Assembly: GCA_963662175.1 (NCBI GenBank)
Contig: OY759222.1
Location: 12,844,222-12,908,221, forward strand
Length of the DNA: 64,000 bases
Reading direction: 5' to 3'
Source: Aradus depressus
Taxonomy: Eukaryota > Arthropoda > Insecta > Hemiptera > Aradidae
The notes below the pieces were generated by a model. That model searched no databases, was not told where the DNA came from, and saw only the letters and a list, made by a program, of their open reading frames with translations. Position numbers and translations under genes: made by a program. Shown piece by piece: positions 1-9,689 of the stretch. Each line of letters opens with the position of its first letter. Positions within the stretch are counted from its first letter, which is position 1.

Positions 1-66
1 CTAGCAATGGCATCAACAATAGATTTTACATTATTTTGTAAAATGGGAGAAGATATAACAAGAGGG
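1..66 (+). CDS. Odorant receptor, third-last coding exon (window starts inside it or at its edge)
   Basis: Reading frame 1 from base 1 is open for 22 codons and ends in GGG followed by a GTAATA donor at 67. The peptide contains FTLFCKMGEDITRG, which fits the insect odorant-receptor pattern of a membrane helix ending in a Cys-x-x-Gly stretch just before the third cytoplasmic-to-C-terminal segment. The exon ends in phase 0 and joins cleanly to the exon at 4066, so that the joined peptide reads ...DITRG-FAELHRAVYE.... The 5' part of the gene lies outside the window. The exon is short and was recognised mainly because the next two exons fit the same family. Confidence 0.72.
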
Positions 67-176
67 GTAATATTATATAAGTTATTATTTATTACTTATT
101 TCATTTATTTACACAAAATTTTCGGAAGGAATATACATAGAAACGGAAAGATATGATATGTTTTGTTTATTTTTGG

Positions 177-520
177 GAGCAGGGCGTCGGTAAACATGAA
201 ATTCCAGCGAAAACAGCATAGAATTTTTGATTGATTACATAACTTCCCCTATACTTCATATAGCTGGAGAAGTAATTGGCTTCATGAAGATTCAGCACAA
301 TTATACTGCTAAAACCGAGAAAACAATTGATTGTGGATCCCACAGAGCCAATTAATCAATTAATTTTTGACTTTCTCTCAGAAATCAATCTACCCATTTG
401 TTTGAAAATCAATAATTGTCCTATTCAGGTACCTCTGAATCCTTGTACATAATTTCATGTCGATACGTTCATTACATTGGCAGTTGTTAGATGTTTTGAG
501 CGGTGCCCCCTCTTGTGAAA
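177..520 (-). repeat. Family F, two partial reversed copies
   Basis: Bases 177-300 match the F 5' end reversed (ACATAACTTCCCCTATACTTC), and 345-520 match the 3' half reversed (CATTACATTGGCAGTTGTTA). Confidence 0.6.
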
Positions 521-784
521 AGAAAAAAAATCCCATTGTACATCTATATATTATATCTCTGGTGTTTGGGCAAAAGTAAGTCAGAATAAGTCTTGTGGTA
601 CAAAGGACAAGTGCATTTAAATATTTTTACCATATCTAACTGAATGTTGGAATATTTTACTTTGTTTATTTCCAATATTTTGTGTAAGGAGACTTGTTGA
701 AATTATTGTACACAATTTGTTTCTTTTTAGTTCTTCTCTCTCAATTAGTTTACACTTTCGCTATTTATTCATCTTTTGTATAAT

Positions 785-822
785 AGTCAAACAGTTTCAG
801 GCATTGCCCATTTTCAATGACT
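785..822 (-). ncRNA. Hammerhead-ribozyme-like motif, U3/A8 core (element A, left arm)
   Basis: Read on the minus strand: stem I AGTCA/TGACT, core TTGAAAA where CTGANGA is usual, one extra T, stem II GGGC/GCCT with an AAT loop, then GAAA. It is the inverted partner of the motif at 1097-1134 and has one G-U pair in stem II. Confidence 0.5.
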
Positions 823-1096
823 TAATTTTATTAACATGTTTCATTTTTAATTTCCTTTATTTTTCAAACTAATATAAGTTTATCTGTGTTTCTCAACATC
901 TTTATTTTGTCCTATTAAGTCTTCTATGTATAAAAAAACTGTTTAACTTTAAAACTGTTTAAAAAAAATGGTGGAACAAGATAACTTATACATAGAAGAC
1001 TTAAGAGGACAAAATAAAGATGTTGAGAAACACAGATAAAGTTATATTAGTTTGGAAAATAAAAGAAATTAAAAATGAAACAAGTTAATAAATTTA

Positions 1097-1134
1097 AGTC
1101 ATTGAAAATGGGCAATGCCCGAAACTGTTTGACT
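1097..1134 (+). ncRNA. Hammerhead-ribozyme-like motif, U3/A8 core (element A, right arm)
   Basis: Stem I AGTCA (1097-1101) pairs with TGACT (1130-1134). The core is TTGAAAA (1102-1108), stem II GGGC/GCCC with loop AAT, GAAA at 1121-1124, and a short stem III ACTGT. The only core departures from CUGANGA are C3 to U and G8 to A, which together keep a base pair. Confidence 0.55.
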
Positions 1135-1144
1135 ATTATACAAA

Positions 1145-1392
1145 ATAAATAAAACAAACTATTTTTTGAAATATTGTCTATTCCACTAAAGATATTTATA
1201 AAAATACAACTACCGGTTTCGGCCTCATACCATCGTCTATGAACAGTTCATAAATAGACCTGACGATGGTGTGAGGCCGAAACCGGTAGTTTTATAAATA
1301 TCTTTAGTGGAATAGACAATATTTCAAAAAATAAGTTTTTTATTTATTTATTACAAATTCCACAATATGTCCGCGTTCCTCAACTTAGAAGT
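1145..1392. mobile_element. Penelope-like element B nested in A, target duplication ATTATACAAA
   Basis: A 248-bp insertion with inverted arms (about 1145-1235 and 1260-1351), a 41-bp extension on the right (1352-1392) and a 10-bp duplication at 1135-1144 / 1393-1402. The arm and the extension end CTCAACTTAGAAGTT recur at 52765-53327, proving this is a family and defining its borders independently. Confidence 0.75.
1256..1292 (+). ncRNA. Hammerhead ribozyme motif, consensus core (element B)
   Basis: Stem I AGAC (1256-1259) pairs with GTTT (1289-1292, one G-U). Core CTGACGA at 1260-1266 fits CUGANGA, followed by an extra T, stem II GGT/GCC, GAAA at 1279-1282, and a palindromic stem III ACCGGT that leaves a UA cleavage dinucleotide. 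The layout fits minimal type I hammerheads of Penelope-like elements, where the palindromic stem III favours action as dimers. The inverted partner (about 1211-1246, minus strand) reads TAGACGA and has lost the core. Confidence 0.7.
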
Positions 1393-1589
1393 TATTATAC
1401 AAATGATGAATAAATAGTGAAAGTGTAAACTAATTGGGAGAAAAGACCTAAAAAGAAAAAAAATTTAGTACTTTGTTTATATTTAATACCGTACTATATA
1501 GAAAGAATATTTCAAGTAGCATACATTTTTTTTTTTTTTTTTTTTTTTTCAAGTAGCATAAATGGGTTTTACCTGATTTTCAAACCTTC

Positions 1590-2290
1590 TGAAATTCCCC
1601 TCTTAAAATTCAGATTTTCTGACTTAAGCCCTTTTGCCCGAGATATACGTATCCAGAACCCCATTAGGGCAACAACTTTTGATATGTTCCCCAAACTGAC
1701 CGCCACAATTACACAAAATTGGCCGAAATAAACAGGGGGATCAGAGGGGTGTCTCAAATCAAAAACTCCAATAACTGCCGCTGTAATAAATGTATCGACA
1801 CGAAATTTAGTATGCAGATTCAGTATTCCCTACGTAAGATAACTATTGATTTTTAGCTAAAATTGACGATTGGTTTTAGAGGAAGAGCGAAAACTTAATT
1901 TCTCGGATGAAAACATTGCCGGTGATTCACCGACGATTTTTTTTTTAGTGTGTATTTATTACTTGAAATGTATGATATATCTATTCAGGTAACCCTTTAA
2001 GGACGATAATTATTTATTTTCAGCCAAATTGGGCAAATGGAAGGGTGATTAGGGGGAGGCTTAACTCAAAAACTCTTAACTACAAAACAGCCGTTGTAAT
2101 GATTGTATTGACACGAAACATTATATGTAAATTCAAGGTTCTACAAGGATGTTACCTATTAATTTTTAGCGGAATCAGGCGAAGGGGTGAGGAGGATGAT
2201 CAGAGAGGGCTTAGCTGAAAAATAACTGACGATTTAATGAATGTATCGACACAACACCGTACTGACCGATTACATAACTTCATCTATACT
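1590..2290 (+). repeat. Family F, two adjacent copies
   Basis: The first runs from the ACGTATCCAGAACCCCATTA landmark to the terminal GCCGGTGATTCACCGACGA at about 1945; the second (about 2000-2290) is less complete. A third reversed fragment lies at about 2750-2890. Confidence 0.65.
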
Positions 2291-3025
2291 TCACAGGGGG
2301 AACTAAGACCCTTGACGCCTGCTTGAAGACAGACATTTAGAACGAGAGTTTCTTTTGATCTTCAACATTCAAAAAAATTACTTCCAACGAAAAAAAAAAA
2401 AAACGGGACCACAAGTCATAAATATTGACCTCTAAGTCAATAGTCTCGTCTATTGAGGCCTAGTGTTTATCACTAAAATCGATCTACTCCATCTCTACGT
2501 TATTATACACAGACATGAACAAACTACTACGTTTTTTTTATTTGTACTTTTCTGTTTCGTTTGTTCTTATTAATACGAAGGAAGGTTTCGTGTTTGCGTG
2601 ACAGACCATTTTTTCGGCTTTATCAGACAGTTACAAAGTAAATTTATTTGTCTAACGTTGAACAAGTTGAACATTATTTTTATTTATTTGTTTTACTTCT
2701 TGTTTCAGTCCTAGATACATAAAAATGTATTTACAAAAAAAAGGTTGTGTGTGAATCACCAATGTATTTCCCCATAGGCTCAGTCGGGCCTCTGAATCCT
2801 CATAATAGATTCTGTGTCGATATCAATACTTATTATGGTTTTTGAGTTGTGCCTTCCCCCCACCCCCTCTGAAAATAGATAGGTGTTTTTATGGGGTTTT
2901 TGATTTACATATAATAGATACCGTACAAATGATTAAATTATTTTGATGAGGCAACTTGATTTCATTGTGGATAGGATGGCTTCTATAGTCGAGTTGTCGT
3001 CTCCTAGCATCTCATGTAAGTGCCT

Positions 3026-3407
3026 CACAGGTTGTCAAACAAAATATAGTCTGACCTCTCACAGATTTTTATTAGTAGTGGTAGCTAGCCGGCTTTCGAG
3101 GTTTCCCTCATCATAGGGCAGTCTGATAAAAAATTAAAAAAATTTTTGAATAAAACTAAATAATTTTATAATAAAAATAAATAAATAAAACAATTTAAAA
3201 TATCATGGATGGGGACAGACGAGTTATTCCTGTTCACCATCTGAGTCACAACTGTAATTTTTTATCAGACTATCTGATGATGAGGGAAACCTCGAAAGCC
3301 GGCTAGCTACCACTACTAATAAAAATCTGTGAGAGGTCAGACTATATTTTATTTGACAGCCTGTGAAATAATCACTTCTCACTACATCAGCCATCTTCAT
3401 ATTATTG
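3026..3407. mobile_element. Penelope-like element C, target duplication ATGTAAGTGCCT
   Basis: Inverted arms 3026-3140 and 3255-3365 pair over about 110 bp with a 115-bp AT-rich loop. A 42-bp extension (3366-3407) lies on the right only. The 12-bp duplication is at 3014-3025 / 3408-3419, and the LINE reading frame continues across it, confirming the borders. Confidence 0.8.
3271..3310 (+). ncRNA. Hammerhead ribozyme motif (element C), stem I weak
   Basis: CTGATGA at 3274-3280, extra T, perfect stem II GAGG-GAAA-CCTC, GAAA at 3294-3297 and palindromic stem III AGCCGGCT followed by A (UA site). Stem I does not pair well in this copy. The minus-strand partner (about 3080-3116) has the same stem II and III but its core reads CTATGATGA, so it is broken. 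Confidence 0.55.
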
Positions 3408-4065
3408 ATGTAAGTGCCTTGTTCGAACCCCCAGTTAGTACTTCCTTATACACTCCTCCAGGATGTGGCATACTGTGAGAGGCCAGGCCCCACACCTGCC
3501 ACAGCCCTGGGGTGCCACCCTGCATCATCAGACACTCCTGCCTATTCCGCCTTTCCGATCTTTTCCACATATCAATATTTGTTTTGATGGACCTAAGTTT
3601 ATTTGCTAGGTTTATGTTAGTCCACAACTCTAAGTTTCCTTTATATTGCGACGCAGCCATTTCTTCAGGTCTGATACTATCGTCATTATCTATTTCTTCT
3701 CCAGACAACGTTGCTGCATCCTTAGCCACTTTATCAGCTGCATCGTTCCCTTCGATTCGCACATGTGAGGGGATCCAGCGAAAAATTACTATTTCTTTTT
3801 TACTTGCACAAAAGGAGTTTTTGTATTTTATGCATTCACATTTGTTCGTTTTGGCTAAAAATCGATATGTGTCTTACTCAGAGATTTATTGAATTCTCAT
3901 ATTTAATTTCGTAATGAAACAATCGTTACTGTGACAACCATTACAATTTTTGATTTGCAAATCCCTTCTCAGATTCTTCACTTCTCAAGAAAATGGCAAG
4001 AAAGTTTGTAAATTTCCCAGGAGGGAAAACACGGCTAGTAATTTAATAAAAAATACTATTTACAG

Positions 4066-4221
4066 TTTGCCGAACTACATAGGGCAGTATATGAAATCAA
4101 CTGGTATGAACTGCCGCCTGAAGATAGACGTTATATAATAATAACACAAGAAGTTACGAAAAAACCGATTCTACTGAAGGGTGGAAAAGTATTTACAGCT
4201 TCTCTTCAAACCTACGTTGAG
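4066..4221 (+). CDS. Odorant receptor (7tm_6), penultimate exon
   Basis: A 52-codon open exon bounded by a TTTACAG acceptor and a GAG|GTAACG donor, both phase 0. The peptide has the family's most conserved C-terminal features: AVYEINWYELPPEDRR (the region before the last helix, with the W-Y-x-L-P signature) and KKPILLKGGKVF followed by S-L-Q-T-Y, matching the typical 'P-x-x-L-x-A-G-K-x-x-x-x-S-L' core of transmembrane segment 7. Insect odorant receptors are inverted seven-helix subunits that assemble with Orco into ligand-gated cation channels in olfactory neurons; that role is family knowledge, not visible here. The exon has higher GC than its surroundings and no stop. Neighbouring introns are 4.0 and 1.4 kb and are full of transposable elements. 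Confidence 0.93.
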
Positions 4222-4439
4222 GTAACGCTAGCGTTTCTTTAGTGGTTTCATTTGTTGAAAAAAATAGTTTATGTTTGTGATATTTAAGGATATTTCGGTA
4301 ATTGTGAGGTATTGCTTGATCTACTATACTAATATAGATTTAATTAATCAATTTATCTATCTTCAGTTTAGTAATAAACGAAAATAATTTTGCCCCATAC
4401 ACTGTGATATGTGTGTGATAACAGAGTAAACGTCAGTTA

Positions 4440-4894
4440 TATCCAAGTATGTTGGCTTCTATACATAATATAGCCTATAGTGTATGAACAGTGGCTGTAT
4501 TATGTCAATGGCTTCTGTACATTAGGGCTTCAATATTGTCTTATAAACACTATAATGTATTATTAATATAGTCTATTACAACAATTGTTCCTATTAAAAT
4601 AGACAACCGAAATCCAAAACATATATGTAGGCTATAGTGTATGAACAATGGCTGTATTATAACAATGGCTTCTGTACATTAGATCAATATTGTCTTACAA
4701 ACACTATAATGTATTATTAAGATAGCCTATTACAACAATTGTTCCTATCAAAATAGACAACCGAAATCCGAAACATATATGTAGGCTATAGTGTATGAAC
4801 AGTGGCTGTATTATAACAATGGCTTCTGTACATTAGATCAATATTGTCTTATAAATACTATAATGTATTATTAAGATAGTCTATTATAACAATG
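4440..4894 (+). repeat. Tandem repeat, about 155-bp unit, 2.7 copies
   Basis: The landmark GTGTATGAACA recurs at about 4480, 4637 and 4791, a period of 157 and 154 bp. Units are over 90% alike and include TGGCTTCTGTACATTAG. The array continues at 5179 after a Penelope-like insertion. Confidence 0.85.
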
Positions 4895-5002
4895 AAAACT
4901 GACATAATTGCAGAGATATTGTGAAATAATTCAAATGGACTTGAAAATAAAATAAAACTGGTTTATTTAATATGTTGTCTAATTTCACTAACTATATATA
5001 CA

Positions 5003-5038
5003 TGGGAGTACTTTCGGTATTTCTACCATCCTCAGCCA
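5003..5038 (-). ncRNA. Hammerhead ribozyme motif, consensus core (element D, left arm)
   Basis: Minus strand: stem I TGG/CCA, CTGAGGA, extra T, stem II GGTA-GAAA-TACC, GAAA, palindromic stem III AGTACT, then C (UC site). Identical to the plus-strand motif in the other arm. Confidence 0.72.
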
Positions 5039-5064
5039 AAAGCCAGTCTTATCTCTTATGCTTT

Positions 5065-5100
5065 TGGCTGAGGATGGTAGAAATACCGAAAGTACTCCCA
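5065..5100 (+). ncRNA. Hammerhead ribozyme motif, consensus core (element D, right arm)
   Basis: Stem I TGG (5065-5067) pairs with CCA (5098-5100); CTGAGGA at 5068-5074; stem II GGTA/TACC; GAAA at 5088-5091; stem III AGTACT; predicted cleavage after C5097. Confidence 0.72.
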
Positions 5101-5253
5101 TGTATATATAGTTAGTGAAATTAGACAACATATTAAATAAACCAGTTTTATTTTATTTTCAAGTCTATTATAACAATGGTTCCTATTAAAATTGATGACC
5201 AAAACATGGATATTGATGAACGGCTTGCAGTCTGAAAACTCGATATTTAGACG

Positions 5254-5555
5254 TGACTCGTGACCGGGCTTTAACTACCAAGGGCATATGGCCTACAACC
5301 ACTGTGCTCTTTCGTCACTCTGATGGACATGAGTCCGACTCCTGGGAGTCCTAAATTGTGCCTACCCAGTTTTATTTGCCTTAGGTAGGGGGCTTTAATG
5401 AGTAGCTAACATTGTACAGGCTCTTAACGTCCCATCCGAAGGAGGGCGTGCTCAATTTTTTTTTACCTCCTAGATGAATGGCCTCGGCAGGGTTTTGAAC
5501 CCAGGATCTTGAGCTTAGTAAGCAAGCACTCTACCTCTGAGCTACTAGCGCCCTC
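5254..5555 (-). mobile_element. SINE-A copy, near full length
   Basis: SINE-A is a tRNA-derived SINE of about 345 bp: a tRNA-like head with A box TAGCTCAGTGGTA and B box GGTTCGAAACC, a conserved centre GTCCTTCGGATGGGACGTTA, and a 3' end GGCATGAGTCATAA plus short repeats. This copy is reversed and diverged, with the head at about 5490-5555. Confidence 0.85.
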
Positions 5556-5655
5556 TTATAACACAAAAAAATGTTTTAAAAACAACTTAAAAAATACATT
5601 ATTAAGTATTTAGTTATCGAAACGTAATGTACTAATTTTTTGTTGGTTATTTCAG

Positions 5656-5712
5656 GTTTTGCGGCAATCTTTCTCACTGTACGTTCTAGTCAGAAGCCTT
5701 ACAAATAACTAA
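5656..5712 (+). CDS. Odorant receptor (7tm_6), last exon and stop
   Basis: After a GGTTATTTCAG acceptor the phase-0 frame reads VLRQSFSLYVLVRSLTNN and then TAA at 5710-5712. The final short exon with a V-L-x-x-S-x-S-x-x-x-L-x-R pattern is the usual C terminus of insect odorant receptors. Length (18 codons), phase and position all fit the exon at 4066. No frameshift or premature stop was found in the three exons, so this copy looks intact at its 3' end. Confidence 0.9.
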   Translation, partial: VLRQSFSLYVLVRSLTNN

Positions 5713-5809
5713 AATGATAAAACCGGCTACCAAGGCACATTCTTCGTAAATTCTTTCAAGACTTTAGAACATTTATTAGAAAAAAATTATAAAACTTTAA
5801 AATTAGATT

Positions 5810-5815
5810 AATAAA
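5810..5815 (+). terminator. Poly(A) signal of the odorant receptor
   Basis: AATAAA lies 98 bp after the odorant-receptor stop codon in an AT-rich 3' UTR. It is the first canonical signal on this strand after the last exon. Confidence 0.5.
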
Positions 5816-5926
5816 ATTTTGTGATCAGGAACTGAAGCATGATTGAATTTCTTAAAGAAAGGAGTTAATTTAAAAAAAATCCTCATCCACATTCACTTTA
5901 ATTGGAAAAAGGAGTGAGCTCTCGAG

Positions 5927-6124
5927 ATGGCGATGAATATTAAGAGCGGCGCGGCCATTGAAACAGTTTGCTCCGGAGGGATGTTTCTATGTATTCTACA
6001 AAGTGTAAGAAAGGACGTCTTGGTGAGTGCAATCATTACAGGGAGTACAGATAGTACTCGTAAAGATTTATTAACTATTGGGAATACTTCTGCAGTTCTA
6101 GAGAGTTCGGAAAAAGTTCGATAG
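5927..6124 (+). CDS. Possible first exon or small ORF, 65 codons
   Basis: An ATG with G at -3 and +4 opens a 65-codon frame starting MAMNIKSGAAIETVC. Local GC is higher than in the flanks and two good donor-like sites (GTGTAAGA near 6001 and GTGAGTGC near 6021) fall inside it, so it may be a first exon rather than a complete ORF. It begins about 210 bp after the odorant-receptor stop. I do not recognise the peptide and see no domain. It could equally be a chance ORF. Confidence 0.2.
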   Translation: MAMNIKSGAAIETVCSGGMFLCILQSVRKDVLVSAIITGSTDSTRKDLLTIGNTSAVLESSEKVR

Positions 6125-7298
6125 GTAGCAGCAGAATAAAATCCTGAATCGTTTATATGACTTTATGCAAGGCAAAACACTTTAGACCTAATCACATTTC
6201 TCTGTATTATTTTATTAAATGAGAATCGATGGCTCATGGTCACATGAAATGATCAAGTGAGTATAAATGATGTGCGACTCATGTCAAAGGGGTATTCATT
6301 TTGCCAAGTTGGGGATTCTGAAATTCGGACTAGACTCCAAGCTAGGAGGTGGGAGACTCAATAACGGTTAGACCGGTTCCCATGAAGGATTTTTTGGCGG
6401 ACGACTTTTGCGACTGTTTCGAGGTCAGAAAAAAATATATGACCAAATAGTTATAAAAAAAAGGGGACTTTTCAGCTTCCAATCAGCCGGTCGATGGAAG
6501 AACAACACATTCTTGGGCCATCAGGTGACCATCTAGCTTATAAGAAGGTGCTTGAATATCCTCTGCTTAAGCTAAATTTGAGACAAACCAATTTTTTTAA
6601 ATTATTCTAAAAATTGTTTACTTAAAATGGAGATTAGAAAGAGATACTGAAAATACATTATTTCTATGGTCACAGGGAATAAGTTGTTAAGTCGAAAAAT
6701 GACCAAAATGAGTTAAGTGTAGTGTGATCACCTCCCAAACCGTCTGCGCACTGTGAAAAAATTGGTAGCTCAGGACTCTAATACTTTCGGAATTATAAAG
6801 ATGTGGGTTTCTTGTTATCTCTTAAAATTGTGTATGTTCGGCTAAATCAACTTAATCTACTTCTTTGAGGAATCATTCAAGAGATAACTGCATTTAACCA
6901 TTTATTCACTACGGCAGATTCCAAGTGAAGAGGGCGTTTTCGGTTAAATCAACTTGCTCAACTTTAGAGAGGCATCATTCACGAATATTTCAAAAAGTAT
7001 GGTTAATAATTAGGTAAGTGATAAGGGATGATTAGGTAACTAAGGGAAAATCCAAGAAAGGATTAACAATATTCATTTTCATTCACTCCTATAGACTTAG
7101 AAGGTATATGATTATTAATGATGCAAACATAATTTCTTTATTCCAAAAACTGGATTTACACGATAAATGCAAAAGTAAAAAAAGTGCTGCTCTGAAAAGT
7201 TACGAATTACCAATTTGCAGGCATTCGTTCATCCAAATTGTAATCCACAAATTGTTTCGAACCTACTTAAGCTAAGTAGGGCTCCATATATTTACTTA
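6125..7298. other. Unassigned AT-rich stretch with a diverged local duplication
   Basis: No convincing gene. A short segment is duplicated about 100 bp apart: ATTCGGCTAAATCAACTT near 6837 and TTCGGTTAAATCAACTT near 6939, each followed about 25 bp later by GGAATCATTCA or GGCATCATTCA. A 36-codon ORF starts at 6494 (MEEQHILGPSG), not recognised. Confidence 0.4.
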
Positions 7299-7520
7299 GA
7301 GGGAGCCGGTAGCTCAGTGGTATGCGTGCTTGCCTTCTGAGCTCAAGGTCATGGGTTCGAAACCCAGCCGAGGCCCTTTGTTTAGTTTATCTGGGAGGTA
7401 AAATAAACTTAGGCACGCCGTCCTTCGGATGGGACGTGGCTCATGTCCACCAGAGTGACGAAAGAGCTCTCTGGTAGTAGGCGATATGACCAGTTAAAGC
7501 CCGGGCAAGAGTCATAATAA
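7299..7520 (+). mobile_element. SINE-A copy with internal deletion
   Basis: Head with A box and B box intact at 7299-7380, then the sequence skips from the GGATGGGACGT centre straight to the GGCTCATGTCCACCAGAGTGACG part. Tail is of the ATAACTAAC type. Confidence 0.85.
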
Positions 7521-7779
7521 CTAACTATAATAACTTATAATATTTACTCATGAACAGTCCAAGTGATTTAAATTAAACATTTTGCATGGAAATATGCTTA
7601 TATAGCGTGCCACTAATTTGTGACTTAAATTTTTAATTATTATTTTTAAGATGAAAAAAAATAAAAGCAAAAAAGTCAAAGAAAGTTAGTAAACAAAATA
7701 TCTATGTAAACGTTTTTCGTGCAAATTCGTACTCTATGTAGGACTGTGACTAGAGAATATCTTACTTCACCAGCTGTGC

Positions 7780-8340
7780 GAAGTATAGGGGAAGTCATGT
7801 ATTTCATGTTTTTCGACCTCTAAATTCCAAATATGTAAAAAAAAAAATTGGTCTGTGTATCTGTGAACACGATAACTCCCGATAGAACGAATGTAAATAC
7901 ACGAGATTTTATATGCGAATCCAGAACCATCTAACCACAATACTATTAAGAAGTATGAATATATCGACACAAAATTTCATGTTTGCCTTCAAAACCCCAT
8001 AAGGACGACACATCAATTTTCAGCGGAATCTGCAGAAGAGAAGGATCCAGGGGGCTCAACTCAAAAAAATCAATAACAGCCGATGTGATAAACGTATCGA
8101 TATGAAATTATATATTTGAAGTCAAACCCCAATGAGGAGATAACCTGTCATGGGAAGGGCCTCAATTCAAAAACCCTAATAACTGCCGATGTAATGAATT
8201 TATCGACATAAAATTTAATATGAGGATTTAGGAGCTCTGTTGAAGTCCACTGGTTTTGGAGGGGGAGCGAAAAGTTAATTGATTAATTCGTTCTGGGGAA
8301 GTACATTGTCGATAATTCACCGACAACTTTTTTTGTTTAT
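7780..8340 (+). repeat. Interspersed repeat family F, long copy
   Basis: Family F is a non-coding repeat found at least 15 times here. Its 5' part has GAAGTATAGGGGAAGT and ACGATAACTCCCGATAGAA; the middle repeats variants of AACTGCCGATGTAATGAATG and ATCGACACGAAATTT; its 3' end is TGGGGAAGTACATTGCCG followed by GGTGATTCACC, a perfect small inverted repeat. This copy spans most of the consensus. Confidence 0.75.
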
Positions 8341-8814
8341 AGTTGTCACTATAAATTCTATTAATTCCAAAAATCTGCTCAGCTGAAACGAAATAGTATT
8401 ATATGACCAGACAACGATATGCATTTTGATATTATAATTTGAGTCTACAGATTCAACGATTTCCTGGTTTGACTGTAATGCGCAGATGTTCCGTCCCCAT
8501 TTCTTATAGAAGGAACCAGTTTTTCATAGGTACCAAAAAAAAAAAAAAAGCAAAACCGACTTTGTTGAGGACTTATTCAGATGCTAACTTTTCAAAATTT
8601 CATCTGTTAGGTATACATTTACATATTTTGAAAGTTTCGTGGGTTGAATGCCCCAAAACCCATATATTTAACAAACTGAAAAGAATGGGTTACCAAAACC
8701 ATGCCTGAACTGACATAATTCAGGTTGCGAAAGTATAGAAGTAGTTATAGAATCGGTCAGAAATTTGGTTGAGTTTTTACAGAAATTTTATGCTTGAATT
8801 TTATCGACTCATAC

Positions 8815-9180
8815 CAAAAATGAAAAAAATAAAATCCTTTGCGTCTTTGAACGATAATTCCTATTAGAATAAATATATTAACCCGAAAAGTTACAAGTGT
8901 ACCCAGAACCCCATAAAGATTTCATTATTGATTTTCAGTCAAATCGGCCGAAGGAAAGAGAGGATTAGGGGGAGGGGGAAAAAGGCTCAATTAAAAAAGC
9001 CCTAAGAACTGCCAAAGTAATGAACGTATCGACATTAAATTTTGTAAAATCTCAAACTTTATTAGGCAAAATATAACAATTTTCAGCCTACTTGGTTGAA
9101 GGGGAGGGGGGATCAGAGGAGGGGTTGGAACTCAAAAACCATAATAACTTAACAATAATTGTATTGACGCATCTACACGA
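8815..9180 (+). repeat. Family F, diverged copy
   Basis: Carries ACCCAGAACCCCATAAAGAT and AACTGCCAAAGTAATGAACG, followed by the characteristic G-rich GGCTCAA segment. Ends before the terminal hairpin. Confidence 0.6.
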
Positions 9181-9350
9181 AATATTGGTCACAGAATGAA
9201 TTGTTTTACTTAAGAAATAATTTAATTTAATTTAGGAAATAAATTCTTTTCTGATTTCTTCTGTTCAAAGAGCAGTAAACTCAAAACCTCCAAAAGGAGA
9301 GGCTTTTTGTACTAAGAGCATGTAAATAAAGCTATTTTATTTTATTTCAT
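9176..9350 (+). mobile_element. LINE-type 3' end with (TTTTA)n tail
   Basis: A segment ending in AATAAAGCTATTTTATTTTA recurs at 16415-16575 with over 85% identity, including CAAAACCTCCAAAAGGAGAG. A shared 3' UTR and a simple-repeat tail are what 5'-truncated LINE copies leave behind. No coding part is attached. Confidence 0.6.
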
Positions 9351-9384
9351 TATAAAATAGATATAAATGCAAATTTTAAATATA

Positions 9385-9650
9385 GGTTAGGTTTTATGAG
9401 TCATGCCCGGGCCTGAGAGGCTCGAGAGAAGAGAGGCTCGACTTCAATACCCTATTAACTCCCGATATAATGAATAATTCGACACATAATTTTGTATGAG
9501 AATTCAGAAGTCATTCAAGTCCAATATTGATTTTTAGTCTAAATAGTCGATTGGTTTGGAAGGAGAGCGAAAACTTAATTGAATAATTCTTGCTGGGGAA
9601 GTACATAGCAGATAATTCACTAAAGACTTTTTATTTTTATTTCAATTTGA
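9385..9650. repeat. SINE-A tail fragment followed by a family F 3' end
   Basis: Bases 9385-9412 are a reversed SINE-A terminus (TAGGTTAGGTTTTATGAGTC). From 9425 a forward F copy runs to GGGGAAGTACATAGCAGATA and the degenerate hairpin at about 9620. Confidence 0.6.
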
Positions 9651-9689
9651 TTTACTCAACAAAATATTCAAGTATTACTTGTCATAAGT

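Larger units (their letters stand above)
670..1468. mobile_element. Penelope-like foldback element A, target duplication 658-669 / 1469-1480
   Basis: Two inverted arms (714-934, and 987-1144 resuming at 1403-1468) can pair over about 215 bp. A 44-bp extension (670-713) exists on the left side only. The whole is flanked by the 12-bp direct repeat TACTTTGTTTAT. Each arm carries a hammerhead-like motif. The right arm is split by element B with its own 10-bp duplication, so A is older than B. Inverted terminal units plus a one-sided extension of about 40 bp are known traits of Penelope-like elements; no reverse transcriptase or GIY-YIG ORF is present. Confidence 0.72.
2936..3879 (-). mobile_element. 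LINE ORF2 fragment with RNase H domain, interrupted by element C
   Basis: On the minus strand from about 3879 a frame reads an RNase H C-terminal region with IVIFRWIPSHVRIEGNDAAD and KVAKDAA, the conserved W-x-P-x-H and G-N-x-x-A-D motifs of RNase H in non-LTR retrotransposons of the I/R1/LOA type. It continues to 3420, is broken by the Penelope-like insertion at 3026-3407, and resumes below 3025 with the tail GDDNSTIEAILSTMKSS and a stop near 2936. Frame changes are needed along the way. Upstream reverse-transcriptase sequence is absent, so this is a 5'-truncated, decayed copy in the odorant-receptor intron. Confidence 0.8.
67..4065 (+). other. Odorant receptor intron, 4.0 kb, transposon-filled
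   Basis: The intron between the exons at 1-66 and 4066-4221 holds fragments of repeat family F (about 177-520, 1590-1950, 2000-2290, 2750-2890), two nested Penelope-like elements (670-1468 with 1145-1392 inside), a reverse-strand LINE RNase H fragment (2936-3879) and a Penelope-like element inserted into that LINE (3026-3407). No further coding exon was recognised in it. Confidence 0.7.
4895..5161. mobile_element. Penelope-like element D, target duplication AGTCTATTATAACAATG
   Basis: Near-perfect inverted arms (about 4939-5040 and 5060-5161) separated by about 20 bp, with a 44-bp extension (4895-4938) on the left only. The 17-bp direct repeat is at 4878-4894 / 5162-5178 and both copies belong to the interrupted 155-bp tandem repeat. 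A truncated relative sits at about 36140-36240. The high arm identity suggests the youngest of these insertions. Confidence 0.85.

Noticed and set aside
7299..7380. tRNA-like sequences with good A and B boxes (also at 38151, 38968, 46250, 59550)
   Set aside because: They are heads of SINE-A: each is followed by the same non-tRNA body, and the acceptor stem does not close. Not functional tRNA genes.
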